Shown here in pieces: positions 1 to 8,425 of a stretch of 64,000 nt of DNA (its first letter is position 1; each line of letters starts with the position of its first letter). The DNA is from Vannielia litorea. Lineage in GTDB: Bacteria > Pseudomonadota > Alphaproteobacteria > Rhodobacterales > Rhodobacteraceae. Made by a program: the position numbers and the translations under genes. The notes below the pieces were generated by a model, which did no database searches, was not told the origin of the DNA, and worked only from the letters and a program-made list of their open reading frames with translations. The stretch lies in assembly GCF_018424695.1 (NCBI RefSeq), contig NZ_QTNQ01000010.1, positions 32,758-96,757 of the forward strand, written 5' to 3'.

Positions 1-322
1 CCTGTGCGAGGATCTTTGCGATGTCGGCCTCTATGGCCTCGCGAAGAAAACGCGCGTTGAGAACGGCGGAATAGCTGATCCGGCTCACGATCGTGCCGCG
101 CTGAGGCAAGACGGCCAGCAGCCCTTCACTTGCGAGGCGGATGAAGGCTTCGCGCACGGGTTGGCGGCTCACGCTCCAAGTGCGGGCAATCTCGGTTTCC
201 GAGATGCGATCACCGGGGGCAAGACGGTTGCGAATTATGGCGTCACGCAGTTGGGCGTAGATCTGCGGCGTAATTGGTGCCGCCGGATCAAGCGCAACGG
301 ATGTGATGCGTTCTGCTTGCAT
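1..322 (-). CDS. GntR-family (FadR/FCD type) transcriptional regulator, C-terminus cut off by window edge
   Basis: Reading leftward from an ATG at 320-322, the frame encodes a protein starting MQAERITSVALDPAAP followed by a winged helix-turn-helix (about residues 20-80) with the GntR hallmarks: QLRDAIIRN, LAPGDRISETEIA, SRQPVREAFIRLASEGLL and PQRGTIV. The reading frame stays open to base 1, where the FCD effector domain begins, so the gene is partial here. It diverges from uxuA. UxuR/ExuR-type GntR regulators commonly control hexuronate genes, so this one is likely to regulate uxuAB; that role is inferred from position only. Confidence 0.9.
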   Translation of the reverse strand, partial: MQAERITSVALDPAAPITPQIYAQLRDAIIRNRLAPGDRISETEIARTWSVSRQPVREAFIRLASEGLLAVLPQRGTIVSRISYSAVLNARFLREAIEADIAKILAQ

Positions 323-433
323 GATTCGTCTTCCTCCCGCCACAGAGCTTACATACTTCCATACTTCCATACTAGTCAGGTTTGATCGAAGCTGATAGCT
401 TGTCCGGCAACGACGACTCGGGAGGCCTCTCAC
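323..433. promoter_or_regulatory. Divergent control region between gntR and uxuA with tandem ATACTTCC repeats
   Basis: The 111-bp gap holds the head-to-tail repeat ATACTTCC at 353-360 and 361-368, followed by a partial third copy (ATACT, 369-373) that runs into the palindrome ACTAGT. This is the obvious candidate operator for the divergent GntR regulator. A GGGAGG Shine-Dalgarno at about 419-424 sits 9 bases before the uxuA ATG. No convincing -35/-10 pair was identified by eye. Confidence 0.45.
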
Positions 434-1645
434 ATGAAACAGACCTGGCGGTGGTTTGGCCCGCGAGACATGGTGTCGATCGACGACACCTTGCAAGCTG
501 GCGTTCAAGGCATCGTTTCGGCACTGCACCACATGCCCACGGGCGCCGTGTGGACCCGCGAAGAGATCGCGCGGCGCCAGCGCGAGATCGCCACCATGAA
601 GGATGGCAGCGCCTCCGGCCTCGGTTGGGACGTGGTCGAAAGCCTGCCGGTCTCCGAAGACATCAAGAAGCAACAGGGCGACTGGCGCGCGCATATCACG
701 GCCTACCGCACCAGCCTCGAAAACCTCGCCGCCGCCGGGATCGAGGTGGTCTGCTACAACTTCATGCCGGTGCTGGACTGGACCCGCACTGACCTCGCAT
801 GGCGGCTGCCCACTGGCGGCACCTGCATGCGTTTCGACCTCACCGATTTTGCCGCCTTCGATCTGCACATCCTTGCCCGCACCGCTGCTGCGGAAGACTA
901 CGACGACGCCTTGCGCGACGCCGCCGCCCGACGCTTTGCCGAGATGGACGAGGCCCGCCGCGCCCAACTGGCCAAGAACGTCGTCTTCGGCCTGCCCGGG
1001 GCGGCAGAGACCTTTTCGCTCGACGACGTCCGCGCTCACCTCGCCGAATACGCCGCGATAAGCGAAGACAGGCTGCGCAAGCACCTGCTCGATTTCCTTG
1101 CCGAGGTCGTGCCCACCGCCGAGCGGCTTGGCTTGCGGCTCTGCTGCCACCCCGATGACCCGCCCGTGCCTCTTCTGGGCTTGCCACGGATCATGTCTAC
1201 CGAAGCGCAGTATCGCGCGCTGGTAGAGGGCGTCGACAGCCCCGCCAACGGCATCACCCTATGCTCTGGCTCGCTTGGCGCCCGGCCTGACAATGATCTG
1301 CCGGGCATGATGGAGCGGCTGGGCGACCGGGTCCATTTTCTTCACCTGCGCAACGTGAAGCGTGAGACCGGCGAGATCCGTGGCGACTTTCACGAGGCCG
1401 AGCATCTTGGCGGCGATACCGACATGGTGGCGCTTGTGGAAGCCGCACTTCAGGAGGAAGCGAGGCGCCGCGCCGCGGGCCGGGCCGACTGCTCCATCCC
1501 TTTCCGCCCCGATCATGGGCAAGACATTCTTGACGACCTGAAGCGCTCAGCCCAGCCGGGCTATCCCGCCATCGGGCGGCTCAAAGGGCTGGCCGAGCTG
1601 CGCGGCATCATTGCGGCGCTGGAGCCGAGGGTCAGCAGGGCATGA
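434..1645 (+). CDS. uxuA: Mannonate dehydratase
   Basis: This 403-residue protein has the UxuA signature start (MKQTWRWFGPRDMVS) and conserved segments HMPTGAVW, VESLPVSE, VCYNFMPVLDWTRTDL, CCHPDDPP, HLRNVKRE and a C-terminal RPDHG motif. UxuA dehydrates D-mannonate to 2-keto-3-deoxy-D-gluconate in cytosolic hexuronate catabolism. Length matches the family. The ATG at 434 follows a clear Shine-Dalgarno. Its stop overlaps the start of the next gene by four bases (ATGA), so uxuA and uxuB are translationally coupled. Confidence 0.95.
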   Translation: MKQTWRWFGPRDMVSIDDTLQAGVQGIVSALHHMPTGAVWTREEIARRQREIATMKDGSASGLGWDVVESLPVSEDIKKQQGDWRAHITAYRTSLENLAAAGIEVVCYNFMPVLDWTRTDLAWRLPTGGTCMRFDLTDFAAFDLHILARTAAAEDYDDALRDAAARRFAEMDEARRAQLAKNVVFGLPGAAETFSLDDVRAHLAEYAAISEDRLRKHLLDFLAEVVPTAERLGLRLCCHPDDPPVPLLGLPRIMSTEAQYRALVEGVDSPANGITLCSGSLGARPDNDLPGMMERLGDRVHFLHLRNVKRETGEIRGDFHEAEHLGGDTDMVALVEAALQEEARRRAAGRADCSIPFRPDHGQDILDDLKRSAQPGYPAIGRLKGLAELRGIIAALEPRVSRA

Positions 1646-3114
1646 CCGAACGTCTGACCTCGGCGGAGGACCTGCCGAACACTGTCGCCGCTCCGGGCTA
1701 CACCCGCGCTGCCCATGGCCCGGGCATTGTTCACATAGGAATCGGCGCTTTCCACAAGGCGCATCAGGCTGTCTATACAGATGATGCCTTGGCAGCACAG
1801 GGCGGCGACTGGCGGATCATCGGCGTTAGCCTTCGCAGCGCCACGCCCTCAAGGCAGCTAACGCCTCAAACCGGCCTCTACACCACCATCGAGCGCAGCG
1901 CCAAGGGCACGAAGGCGCGCGTCGTTGGCTCTCTTGCCGCAGCCCTGAACCTCGGTGAGGACCGCGTGGCGGTGCTGGAGGCGCTGTGTGCCCGCGAGAC
2001 CCGCATCGTCAGCCTGACCGTGACGGAAAAGGGCTACGGGATCGACCGCAAGACCGGGGGAGTCGACCTCTCACACCCCGCCATCGCCGCCGATCTCGCC
2101 GCGCCGGACAACCCGCAAGGGGTGGCCGGGCTACTGGTTTGGGCCTTGGCACGGCGCAGGGCTACAGGCGTGCCGCCCTTCACGGTTCTCTGTTGCGACA
2201 ACCTGCCGGAAAACGGCCCCATGCTGCGCGGCCTGCTGATCGACTTCGCACGCCGGGCCATGCCTGAGATGGCAGATCATATCGCCAGTGAAGTCGCCTT
2301 CCCCGCAACCATGGTGGACAGGATCACACCGGCGACAAGCGCAGCCACGCTGGCCCTCGCCAAAGAGCTGACCGGGCATGTCGATGAGGCCGTAATCGAG
2401 TGCGAGGCCTTTCGCCAATGGGTGATCGAAGACAGCTTTCCCACCGGACGCCCCGCGTGGGAGGCCGGTGGCGCGGTATTCGTGGATAACGTCAGACCGT
2501 TCGAGGAGATGAAGCTTCGCATGCTGAACGGCACCCACTCGATGCTGGCGTACGCAGGCTTCCTCTCCGGGCACAGATATGTGCGTGACGTGATGGCAGA
2601 TCCACTGCTGGCCACCCTCGTCCGTCGGCACCTCAAGGCCGCCGCCGCCACCTTGCACGGGCTGGAATCGGTGGATCTGGGCTCTTACGCCGAGGACCTC
2701 GCCCACCGATTCACCAACCCGCACCTCGCGCATGAAACCTACCAGATCGCCATGGATGGCTCCGAGAAGATGCCACAACGTATCTTCACGCCAGCCCTCG
2801 ACGCACATGCGCATGGCTCACCGCTTGCCCCCTTTGCCTTCGCCACCGCCGCCTGGCTGCGCTACACGATTGGCCGCCATGATGACGGCACGCCCTACGC
2901 GCTGCGCGATCCGCTTGAAGCGCGGCTGCGCCCCGACCCTGCACATCAGCTCTCGGCGCGCGCCATCATCGATCAGCTTCACAGCATCGATGGCCTGGTG
3001 CCATACGCCCTGCAAGACGCCCTCGAATGGAGCGATGCTGTAGAACGCGACCTGGCACGCATGCTCAACGAAGGCATGGTGGCCGCCGTGCGCCACGCTG
3101 CTGAGGCAACCTGA
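1642..3114 (+). CDS. uxuB: Fructuronate reductase / mannitol dehydrogenase family oxidoreductase
   Basis: The 490-residue protein has the mannitol-dehydrogenase Rossmann start (HIGIGAFHKAHQAVYTDDAL, residues about 31-50) and the catalytic K-x5-N-x2-H motif KLRMLNGTH near residues 290-298. Coupling to uxuA makes D-fructuronate reductase (NADH-dependent reduction to D-mannonate) the most likely activity; mannitol, arabinitol or tagaturonate oxidoreductases share the fold and cannot be excluded by eye. It ends 12 bp from the convergent racemase-like gene, leaving little room for a terminator. Confidence 0.9.
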   Translation: MTERLTSAEDLPNTVAAPGYTRAAHGPGIVHIGIGAFHKAHQAVYTDDALAAQGGDWRIIGVSLRSATPSRQLTPQTGLYTTIERSAKGTKARVVGSLAAALNLGEDRVAVLEALCARETRIVSLTVTEKGYGIDRKTGGVDLSHPAIAADLAAPDNPQGVAGLLVWALARRRATGVPPFTVLCCDNLPENGPMLRGLLIDFARRAMPEMADHIASEVAFPATMVDRITPATSAATLALAKELTGHVDEAVIECEAFRQWVIEDSFPTGRPAWEAGGAVFVDNVRPFEEMKLRMLNGTHSMLAYAGFLSGHRYVRDVMADPLLATLVRRHLKAAAATLHGLESVDLGSYAEDLAHRFTNPHLAHETYQIAMDGSEKMPQRIFTPALDAHAHGSPLAPFAFATAAWLRYTIGRHDDGTPYALRDPLEARLRPDPAHQLSARAIIDQLHSIDGLVPYALQDALEWSDAVERDLARMLNEGMVAAVRHAAEAT

Positions 3115-3126
3115 GAGAGCGATCGT

Positions 3127-3867
3127 TTACCAACGCCAAAGCTTGCCTTGAGGGCGCCCATTAAGTTGAACACCCGCCAGCGCAATCATGTGCCACGCCA
3201 GCACCTGGTTCGAGCTGAGCACCGGGATCCCAAGCTCCGCCTCGAGTGCGGGCAATATCCCGAAGGTCTGCAAGTTGGTGCACGACAGGAAGAGGCCGTC
3301 GATCCGGTTGCGCGCGGCCAATGCCCGCGCCGCCTCGGCAATGGAGTGCGGGTCGATCCGCGCCACTCGCGCTTCCACCTCCTCGCCGAATGAGAGCATA
3401 TCGGGCACCTCAATGCCCTGTGCCATGAAAACGGCCCGCAGCGGCTCTGCCACCGACGGAACATAGGGCGAGACGACTCCCACCCGGCGCAAACCCACGT
3501 GCTCAAACGCGAAAAGAGCCGCCGTCAGCGGATTGGTTACCGCCCCTGTCTTGGTGCCCGCATCCACAAGCGCCTGTACCCTCTCAGCCCCGATCAGCGC
3601 GGTTCCCGAGGTGCAGGCATAGCCCACTACGTCGAACTCCGCACTCGGAGGCAGCAGCGCCGCGGCCTCGGTCAGGCGCAGCGCCATCCCGGCAATGCTC
3701 TCGGGTGTCAGATCGTCGCCTGATGGCACGCGGCTCACATGAAGCCGGGCCGTGCCGAGCGGCAGGTAACGGCGAAGCTCCTCCTCGATGGTCTCGTCTA
3801 CCCGCAACACAATCAGCCCCAACCCAGGCAGGGCGTGCTCGATCAGCCGATACGGGAAGTGTGTCAC
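3127..3867 (-). CDS. Maleate isomerase / arylmalonate decarboxylase / Asp-Glu racemase superfamily enzyme
   Basis: This 246-residue protein keeps the two catalytic cysteines of the cis-trans isomerase/racemase fold: C85 in YACTSGT and C196 in FLSCTNLQ, with GVVSPY between them. Members include maleate isomerase, arylmalonate decarboxylase and EutA of ectoine-type operons; the substrate cannot be read from sequence. It is the last gene of a three-gene minus-strand operon (start overlaps the end of the M24 peptidase by 4 bp). The neighbours suggest catabolism of a small amino-acid-like compound. Confidence 0.8.
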   Translation of the reverse strand: MTHFPYRLIEHALPGLGLIVLRVDETIEEELRRYLPLGTARLHVSRVPSGDDLTPESIAGMALRLTEAAALLPPSAEFDVVGYACTSGTALIGAERVQALVDAGTKTGAVTNPLTAALFAFEHVGLRRVGVVSPYVPSVAEPLRAVFMAQGIEVPDMLSFGEEVEARVARIDPHSIAEAARALAARNRIDGLFLSCTNLQTFGILPALEAELGIPVLSSNQVLAWHMIALAGVQLNGRPQGKLWRW

Positions 3868-5030
3868 GTTGGCAGCTCCGGCATCTGTTCCGGCGCACGA
3901 GGTGAGAGCAGTTCGGCCCCGCCCGCCCGCAAAACCAGGTTCTCTTCATGCACCAGCATCCGCCCAGGCGCCACCCAAGCACCGGGTTCCAACGTGAGCA
4001 CCATGCCCTCGCGCAGTTCCGACCTGTCCAGAGGCGTGAACGAGGGCCACTCGGTGAGCGACACCCCCAGACCATGCCCCAAGCGACCGGCGCCGGGCTG
4101 CACGCCGCGCCTTGCAAGGCCGTCCGAGAGAATCCAGTGCACATCACAGGCCAGCATCCCCGGCTTCAAGATCGCCAACGCCTCCTCCGTCACCTCCCAC
4201 AGAGCCGCCTGGACTGTCCGGACCGCCGCCGAGGCGGGCCCCACCGCGTAGTTTCTGTCGAAGTCACAATAGTAACCGTCACACACCGCACCGGTGTCCA
4301 GCATGAGCACGTCGCCAGCCTCCAGAGGCGCCGGGCCTGCGGGCGAGATCACATCGGTGTAGCCGTCGGCACCCGCCGCACCAGCAACATAGCTCACCCA
4401 GTCCGCCCCCTCTTCCAGAATCGCGCATTGAAAGGCGCGGAAGACCTCGCTGAGGGGCCGTCCCTGGGCGGCCAGCTCCGGAACGCGCGCAAATGCCCGC
4501 CCGGCGACACCGCATGTGGCACGGATCTTCTCGATCTCCGCCTCGCTCTTGATCTCGCGCACGCGCTGCACTGTCGCTGTTCCATCCACAATTTCCCGGG
4601 GCACGATGCCCTCGGCCATCCGGGTGAAATCCGCCAAAGGCATGCGCAGATGCGTCTCAAGCCCCATCGGCACGCCGAGTCGGCCCGTCTCCGGCACCAG
4701 GCCGCACAGCGTGTCGATCAGCAGGCTCACACCGTCGTCCTCCGGGTGCGGCGCATCCCAGGTGCGCACCTGCCTCAGCCAGGTGCGGGACATCAGCTCC
4801 GCCCCGATCGACGGGATGACCGCAATCGGCGTCCCCGCGATAGGAACCACCACAAACCACGGGCGCGCCGGACTCTCCCAGAACCGGGTGAGAAACCCTG
4901 TGACATAAAAAAAATCCGCCGGCGTCGTCAGCAACAGAGCGTCAATCCCGCGCTCCGCCATCTCGGTCTGCAGCCGCCCGACCCGGCCCTCGAATTCGGC
5001 CACCGGGAACAGCGACGGAGCCTCAGCCAT
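3864..5030 (-). CDS. M24 family (creatinase / Xaa-Pro peptidase / ectoine-hydrolase-like) metallohydrolase
   Basis: The 388-residue protein has the creatinase N-domain (TPADFFYVTGF, residues about 36-46) and the C-terminal pita-bread domain. All five metal ligands are visible: two Asp in LMLDTGAVCDGYYCDFDRNY, His in GHGLGVSLTEWP, Glu in TLEPGAW and Glu in VHEEN. The family includes prolidases, creatinase and DoeA/EutD ectoine hydrolase. It overlaps both operon neighbours by a few bases, so it belongs with the PLP lyase and the racemase-like enzyme. Ectoine or hydroxyectoine breakdown is a reasonable guess; no DoeB/EutE deacetylase is present. Confidence 0.85.
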   Translation of the reverse strand: MAEAPSLFPVAEFEGRVGRLQTEMAERGIDALLLTTPADFFYVTGFLTRFWESPARPWFVVVPIAGTPIAVIPSIGAELMSRTWLRQVRTWDAPHPEDDGVSLLIDTLCGLVPETGRLGVPMGLETHLRMPLADFTRMAEGIVPREIVDGTATVQRVREIKSEAEIEKIRATCGVAGRAFARVPELAAQGRPLSEVFRAFQCAILEEGADWVSYVAGAAGADGYTDVISPAGPAPLEAGDVLMLDTGAVCDGYYCDFDRNYAVGPASAAVRTVQAALWEVTEEALAILKPGMLACDVHWILSDGLARRGVQPGAGRLGHGLGVSLTEWPSFTPLDRSELREGMVLTLEPGAWVAPGRMLVHEENLVLRAGGAELLSPRAPEQMPELPT

Positions 5031-6078
5031 CCTCCGGTCCCTCGCTCACTATGGCCAGCACACGCGCTTCGGGCCCTGTTTCGAGCCCCGCCAACAGCGC
5101 CGCAAGCCCGGCCCCACCCGACGGAGTGGTCCCTATCCCTGCCTCGGCGAGCACAGCCACGCCCGCCTCAACCTCCGCCTCGGTCATCGTCACGAAGCGG
5201 TCGGCGTCACGTGCGAGCCCAGCCAACGCGATCAGCGAAGGTGCCTTGCAATCGAGCCGCCCCATGCAGGAAACCGGCCCATCCGTGGTCACGGCGCGGC
5301 CTGCACGAATGCTCTCGATGAGCGCGGGCGCAACCTCCGGCTCCACCACGATGATCTCCGGCCCATCGCCCCAGGCCAGGCGCGCATGGGCGGCCACCGC
5401 TGCCGCCAACCCGCCTACCCCGGCCTGAAGCAGGATATGTGTCGGGGCCTCTTCCAGCTGATCCACCGCCTCAGCGGCAAGCTGGGTGTAGCCTTCCATC
5501 ACGCGGAGCGGCAGCTCGAAATATCCCTCCCAGGAACTGTCGGAAAGCAGCCGCCAGCCCCGCTCCTCTGCCGCGTGTTCCGCCGCCGCCATGCTGGCCG
5601 CGTAATCCGCCCCGGCCCGGACTACCTCGGCTCCATGCGCCTCCAACCGGGCGGCAAAGGCCGCGGGCACTGTCTGCGCAAGGTAGATCACCGCGCGCGC
5701 TCCGAAGATCCCGGCACCTGCCGCCACCGAAAGTCCGTGGTTCCCGGCGCTCGCTGCAACAAATGTCTGCCCAGCCAGCGCCGCCGTCAGAGCCGCCCCC
5801 TCCGGGGCCGCGGCAGCGGCCTCGCGCGCAATCGCATGCGCCGCGCCCAGGGCCTTGAAGCTGCCAAGGCCCATCCGTTCCCGCTCATCCTTTATCCAGA
5901 CGGCCTCCACCCCGGCACGCCGGGCAATCTCCGAACAACTCCGAAGCGGCGTCACTTCGTGAGCCGGGCAGCGCGCCAGCAGCCCGGCCACATCGGAGGC
6001 ATCGGCAATCGGCATCACCACGCCGAGATCGAGCCCGGTGCCACGCCAGGGGTTCTTGATAATCTTTGGCACACGCAT
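5023..6078 (-). CDS. PLP-dependent diaminopropionate ammonia-lyase-like enzyme (fold type II)
   Basis: This 351-residue fold-type-II PLP enzyme carries the Schiff-base lysine in GSFKALGAAHA (about residues 72-82), the phosphate-site motif ASAGNHGLSVAAGA and a C-terminal GTTPSGGAG. The start (MRVPKIIKNPWRG) and KDERERMGLGSFK resemble 2,3-diaminopropionate ammonia-lyase, which yields pyruvate and two ammonia; threonine-dehydratase-like EutB of ectoine operons is the main alternative. It is somewhat shorter than enterobacterial DpaL. It is first in the operon and its stop overlaps the M24 gene by 8 bp. Confidence 0.8.
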   Translation of the reverse strand: MRVPKIIKNPWRGTGLDLGVVMPIADASDVAGLLARCPAHEVTPLRSCSEIARRAGVEAVWIKDERERMGLGSFKALGAAHAIAREAAAAAPEGAALTAALAGQTFVAASAGNHGLSVAAGAGIFGARAVIYLAQTVPAAFAARLEAHGAEVVRAGADYAASMAAAEHAAEERGWRLLSDSSWEGYFELPLRVMEGYTQLAAEAVDQLEEAPTHILLQAGVGGLAAAVAAHARLAWGDGPEIIVVEPEVAPALIESIRAGRAVTTDGPVSCMGRLDCKAPSLIALAGLARDADRFVTMTEAEVEAGVAVLAEAGIGTTPSGGAGLAALLAGLETGPEARVLAIVSEGPEDG

Positions 6079-7033
6079 TCTCCCTGCATTGGCACATGCA
6101 CTATAGGGACCCAGCCCCGCTGGCCGTGCAATGCCCTCTCACGCATTTCCGCGCATCTGGTCCTGCGACGTGCCGAAGGCGAACTTGGAGTATCTGAATT
6201 CCAGCAACGAGCGTCACGAAAGAAAGAATGTCGCCTCGTCAGCCGCTCCTCCGCCTTCGGCTTCCGCCATCGCCACTCGCTGCGCTGTCCTTGTGTCCTT
6301 GCGCCACAAGCTTGCTTATCTCCGACACGGCATCACGGCCGACGGCTCGGCGGTCGAACGCTGGGCTCTGGGCATGGTCCGTGACATTTGCCCCCCAAGA
6401 CCCAGCGGCCTGAAGCCAGGCTAGAGCTGCAAACAGGTGCTCTATAAGGGTTCGCTTGACGGTCCCCTTGAGCAGCCTTCATCGGGTGGTCCGGTTTGAT
6501 CGTTGGTGGACTTCAGCCTGCACTCAAAAACGCCCCGACCTCATGCAGCAGGTAGAGAATACCATTGGAACGGCTTCCTGGCACTTGAAAGGAGGTCAGC
6601 ATCGGCGTTGCTTTCCTGTTTCACTGGCATGCCGCCCGCTCGCCCGGAGATCGAGTGGCGGCAGCCAGGCGGCTGACGCAGGGCTGCCGTTTTGATCGTG
6701 GTTCCTACAGGCATCGAAGATCGCGCTGTCGGAACAGAGGTCGACGTGATCCTCGGCCCAGGGCAGCTTGTGGCGATCCGGCATGCCATCCCTTCACTCG
6801 CAAACCATCCAGAGATCAGATTCGGCCGGGGAAAATAGGATGCCCGAATGGCCAACTGAGGCATACCGTTCCTGTTTTTGTCTCTTTATGACCCGGTGCC
6901 TTGTTATCATGGCACCGAGCCGCGTGGCGGACTGGCTGCGGCCTGTGCGAGGGGCGCGGATATAGGGCGCGGGCTCATGGGAGAGCGAGAAACCCCGGCT
7001 TTAAACCCCGGCTTTTCGGGCCTGCGTCCGCCA
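6079..7033. other. 955-bp gap without a convincing gene; possible decayed coding remnant
   Basis: The left end must hold the promoter of the minus-strand PLP-lyase operon (6079 upward). Around 6690-6840 a plus-strand frame reads as protein-like sequence (LIVVPTGIEDRAVGTEVDV, then LGPGQLVAIRHA) and ends at a stop with no plausible start, which looks like the tail of a degraded gene. No intact ORF with family resemblance, tRNA or repeat was seen in the rest of the gap. Confidence 0.4.
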
Positions 7034-8425
7034 CTAGCCCCCTCGAAACCCGCTTTCTCCGATGTCCCAGAACACGCCCGCCATCACCCGCAACGCATCG
7101 CGACAGACAGGCTTGAGAACGTGTTCGTTTGGCGCATGTTGCGAGCAGCCGCGATAGGAATGGGGCACCCAGATCGTCGGCAGGCCGAGGATTTCGGTGA
7201 AGCTGTCATTTGGCAGCGACCCGGCGAGGTTGGGCAGCACGTGCAAATCGCCCGCGGTGGCCCGGATCGACTCGCCTACGAATTGCGCCCAGGGGTGGGT
7301 TGGGTCCAGCCGGGTGGCGGAGAAGAATCCACGGTCATGCTGCTGGATTTGCACGCGCGCAAAGCCGTGGGCGTCGAGATGACGGCGCAGCGCGGGCACA
7401 ACCTCCTCGGGGTCGGTGCCGATGACAAAGCGCAGCTGGCAGGTGGCCCGCGCCCATCCGGAAATTGCGTTGACCGGGGCCTCGGGCACGCCGGAGACCA
7501 TGGCCAGTACGGCAAAGCTGTTCCAGCCGAAGGCGCGTTCGGCGGGGGTCAGGCTTTCCTCGCCCCAATCGGGGTCAACCGCCGGGCCTTCGCCTCCTGC
7601 GACTGGCAGGTCGCGCAGCGCGTCGCGCACGCTGTCTGTCAGGCTATCGGGGCGCCACTCTGGCACCTTGATCTGGCCGCGCACGTCGGTGATGCAGGCC
7701 AGCGCATGGGCGAGGATCATCGCCGGATCTGCGAGCAGCCCGCCCCAGTTGCCGGAGTGATGCGCGCCTTCATGGGTCTCTACGACGAGGTCAAAGGTTG
7801 TCCCGCCGCGCGAGCCCATGAACATGGTCGGCACGTCGGGTTGCAGGCGCGGCCCGTCCGACGCGATCAGCACATCCGCGCTCAGCCGGTCCTTGTAGGT
7901 CCGGAATACCTCCGGCAGGCCGACGGAGCCGACCTCTTCACTCATTTCCAGAACGATCCGCGTGTTGAAGCCCAGGCTGCCGCGTGCCGCCAGAACGGCC
8001 TCGAGCGCTGCGAGATTGACCAGATGCTGGCATTTGTTGTCTGCCGTGCCGCGCCCATAGAGCCGGTCGCCCTCTTCGGTGATCTGCCAGGGCTCCAGGC
8101 CCTCGCGCCACATGCCTTCCTGGCCCAGCACTGTATCGCCGTGCCCATAGGTCAGGATCGTTGGCAAGCCCTCGCCTTCGTGGCGCTCTCCAAGCAGCAA
8201 CGGGCCGCCCTTGGGGTCGGGGTTGTCGATGGTCTCGCAGGTAAATCCCAAGGCCTCGAGCCGGGGCTGCATCGCCTCGATCAGGTAGCGCTGCGACTCC
8301 GCGCGGGCTTCGGGGGCCGGGTTCTGGCTTTCGCTGCGGTAAGAGACAAGGCGGGCAAGGTCGGCCTGGAACGCGCCAGTTTCAAAATACTCGGTCGCTT
8401 TGGCAAGGGCGGTGTCTCTGGTCAT
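7034..8425 (-). CDS. M20 family metallopeptidase (dipeptidase / deacylase type)
   Basis: This 463-residue protein shows the M20 zinc-ligand pattern: His-Asp in YGHGDT, Asp in GRGTADNK, the catalytic Glu pair in EMSEEVGS, Asp in IASDGPR and the terminal His in GCSQHAPNE. A dimerisation-domain insert (about residues 200-350, including VETHEGAHHSGNWGG) lies between the two halves of the catalytic domain. It is the last gene of the dpp-ggt operon and starts with an ATGA overlap on ggt. Role inferred: hydrolysis of dipeptides brought in by the ABC transporter or released by the transferase. Confidence 0.85.
   Translation of the reverse strand: MTRDTALAKATEYFETGAFQADLARLVSYRSESQNPAPEARAESQRYLIEAMQPRLEALGFTCETIDNPDPKGGPLLLGERHEGEGLPTILTYGHGDTVLGQEGMWREGLEPWQITEEGDRLYGRGTADNKCQHLVNLAALEAVLAARGSLGFNTRIVLEMSEEVGSVGLPEVFRTYKDRLSADVLIASDGPRLQPDVPTMFMGSRGGTTFDLVVETHEGAHHSGNWGGLLADPAMILAHALACITDVRGQIKVPEWRPDSLTDSVRDALRDLPVAGGEGPAVDPDWGEESLTPAERAFGWNSFAVLAMVSGVPEAPVNAISGWARATCQLRFVIGTDPEEVVPALRRHLDAHGFARVQIQQHDRGFFSATRLDPTHPWAQFVGESIRATAGDLHVLPNLAGSLPNDSFTEILGLPTIWVPHSYRGCSQHAPNEHVLKPVCRDALRVMAGVFWDIGESGFRGG

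Noticed and set aside
3948..5321. 457-residue Arg/Pro-rich plus-strand frame
   Set aside because: It spans two overlapping minus-strand genes with intact catalytic motifs; its composition is typical of a GC-driven shadow.
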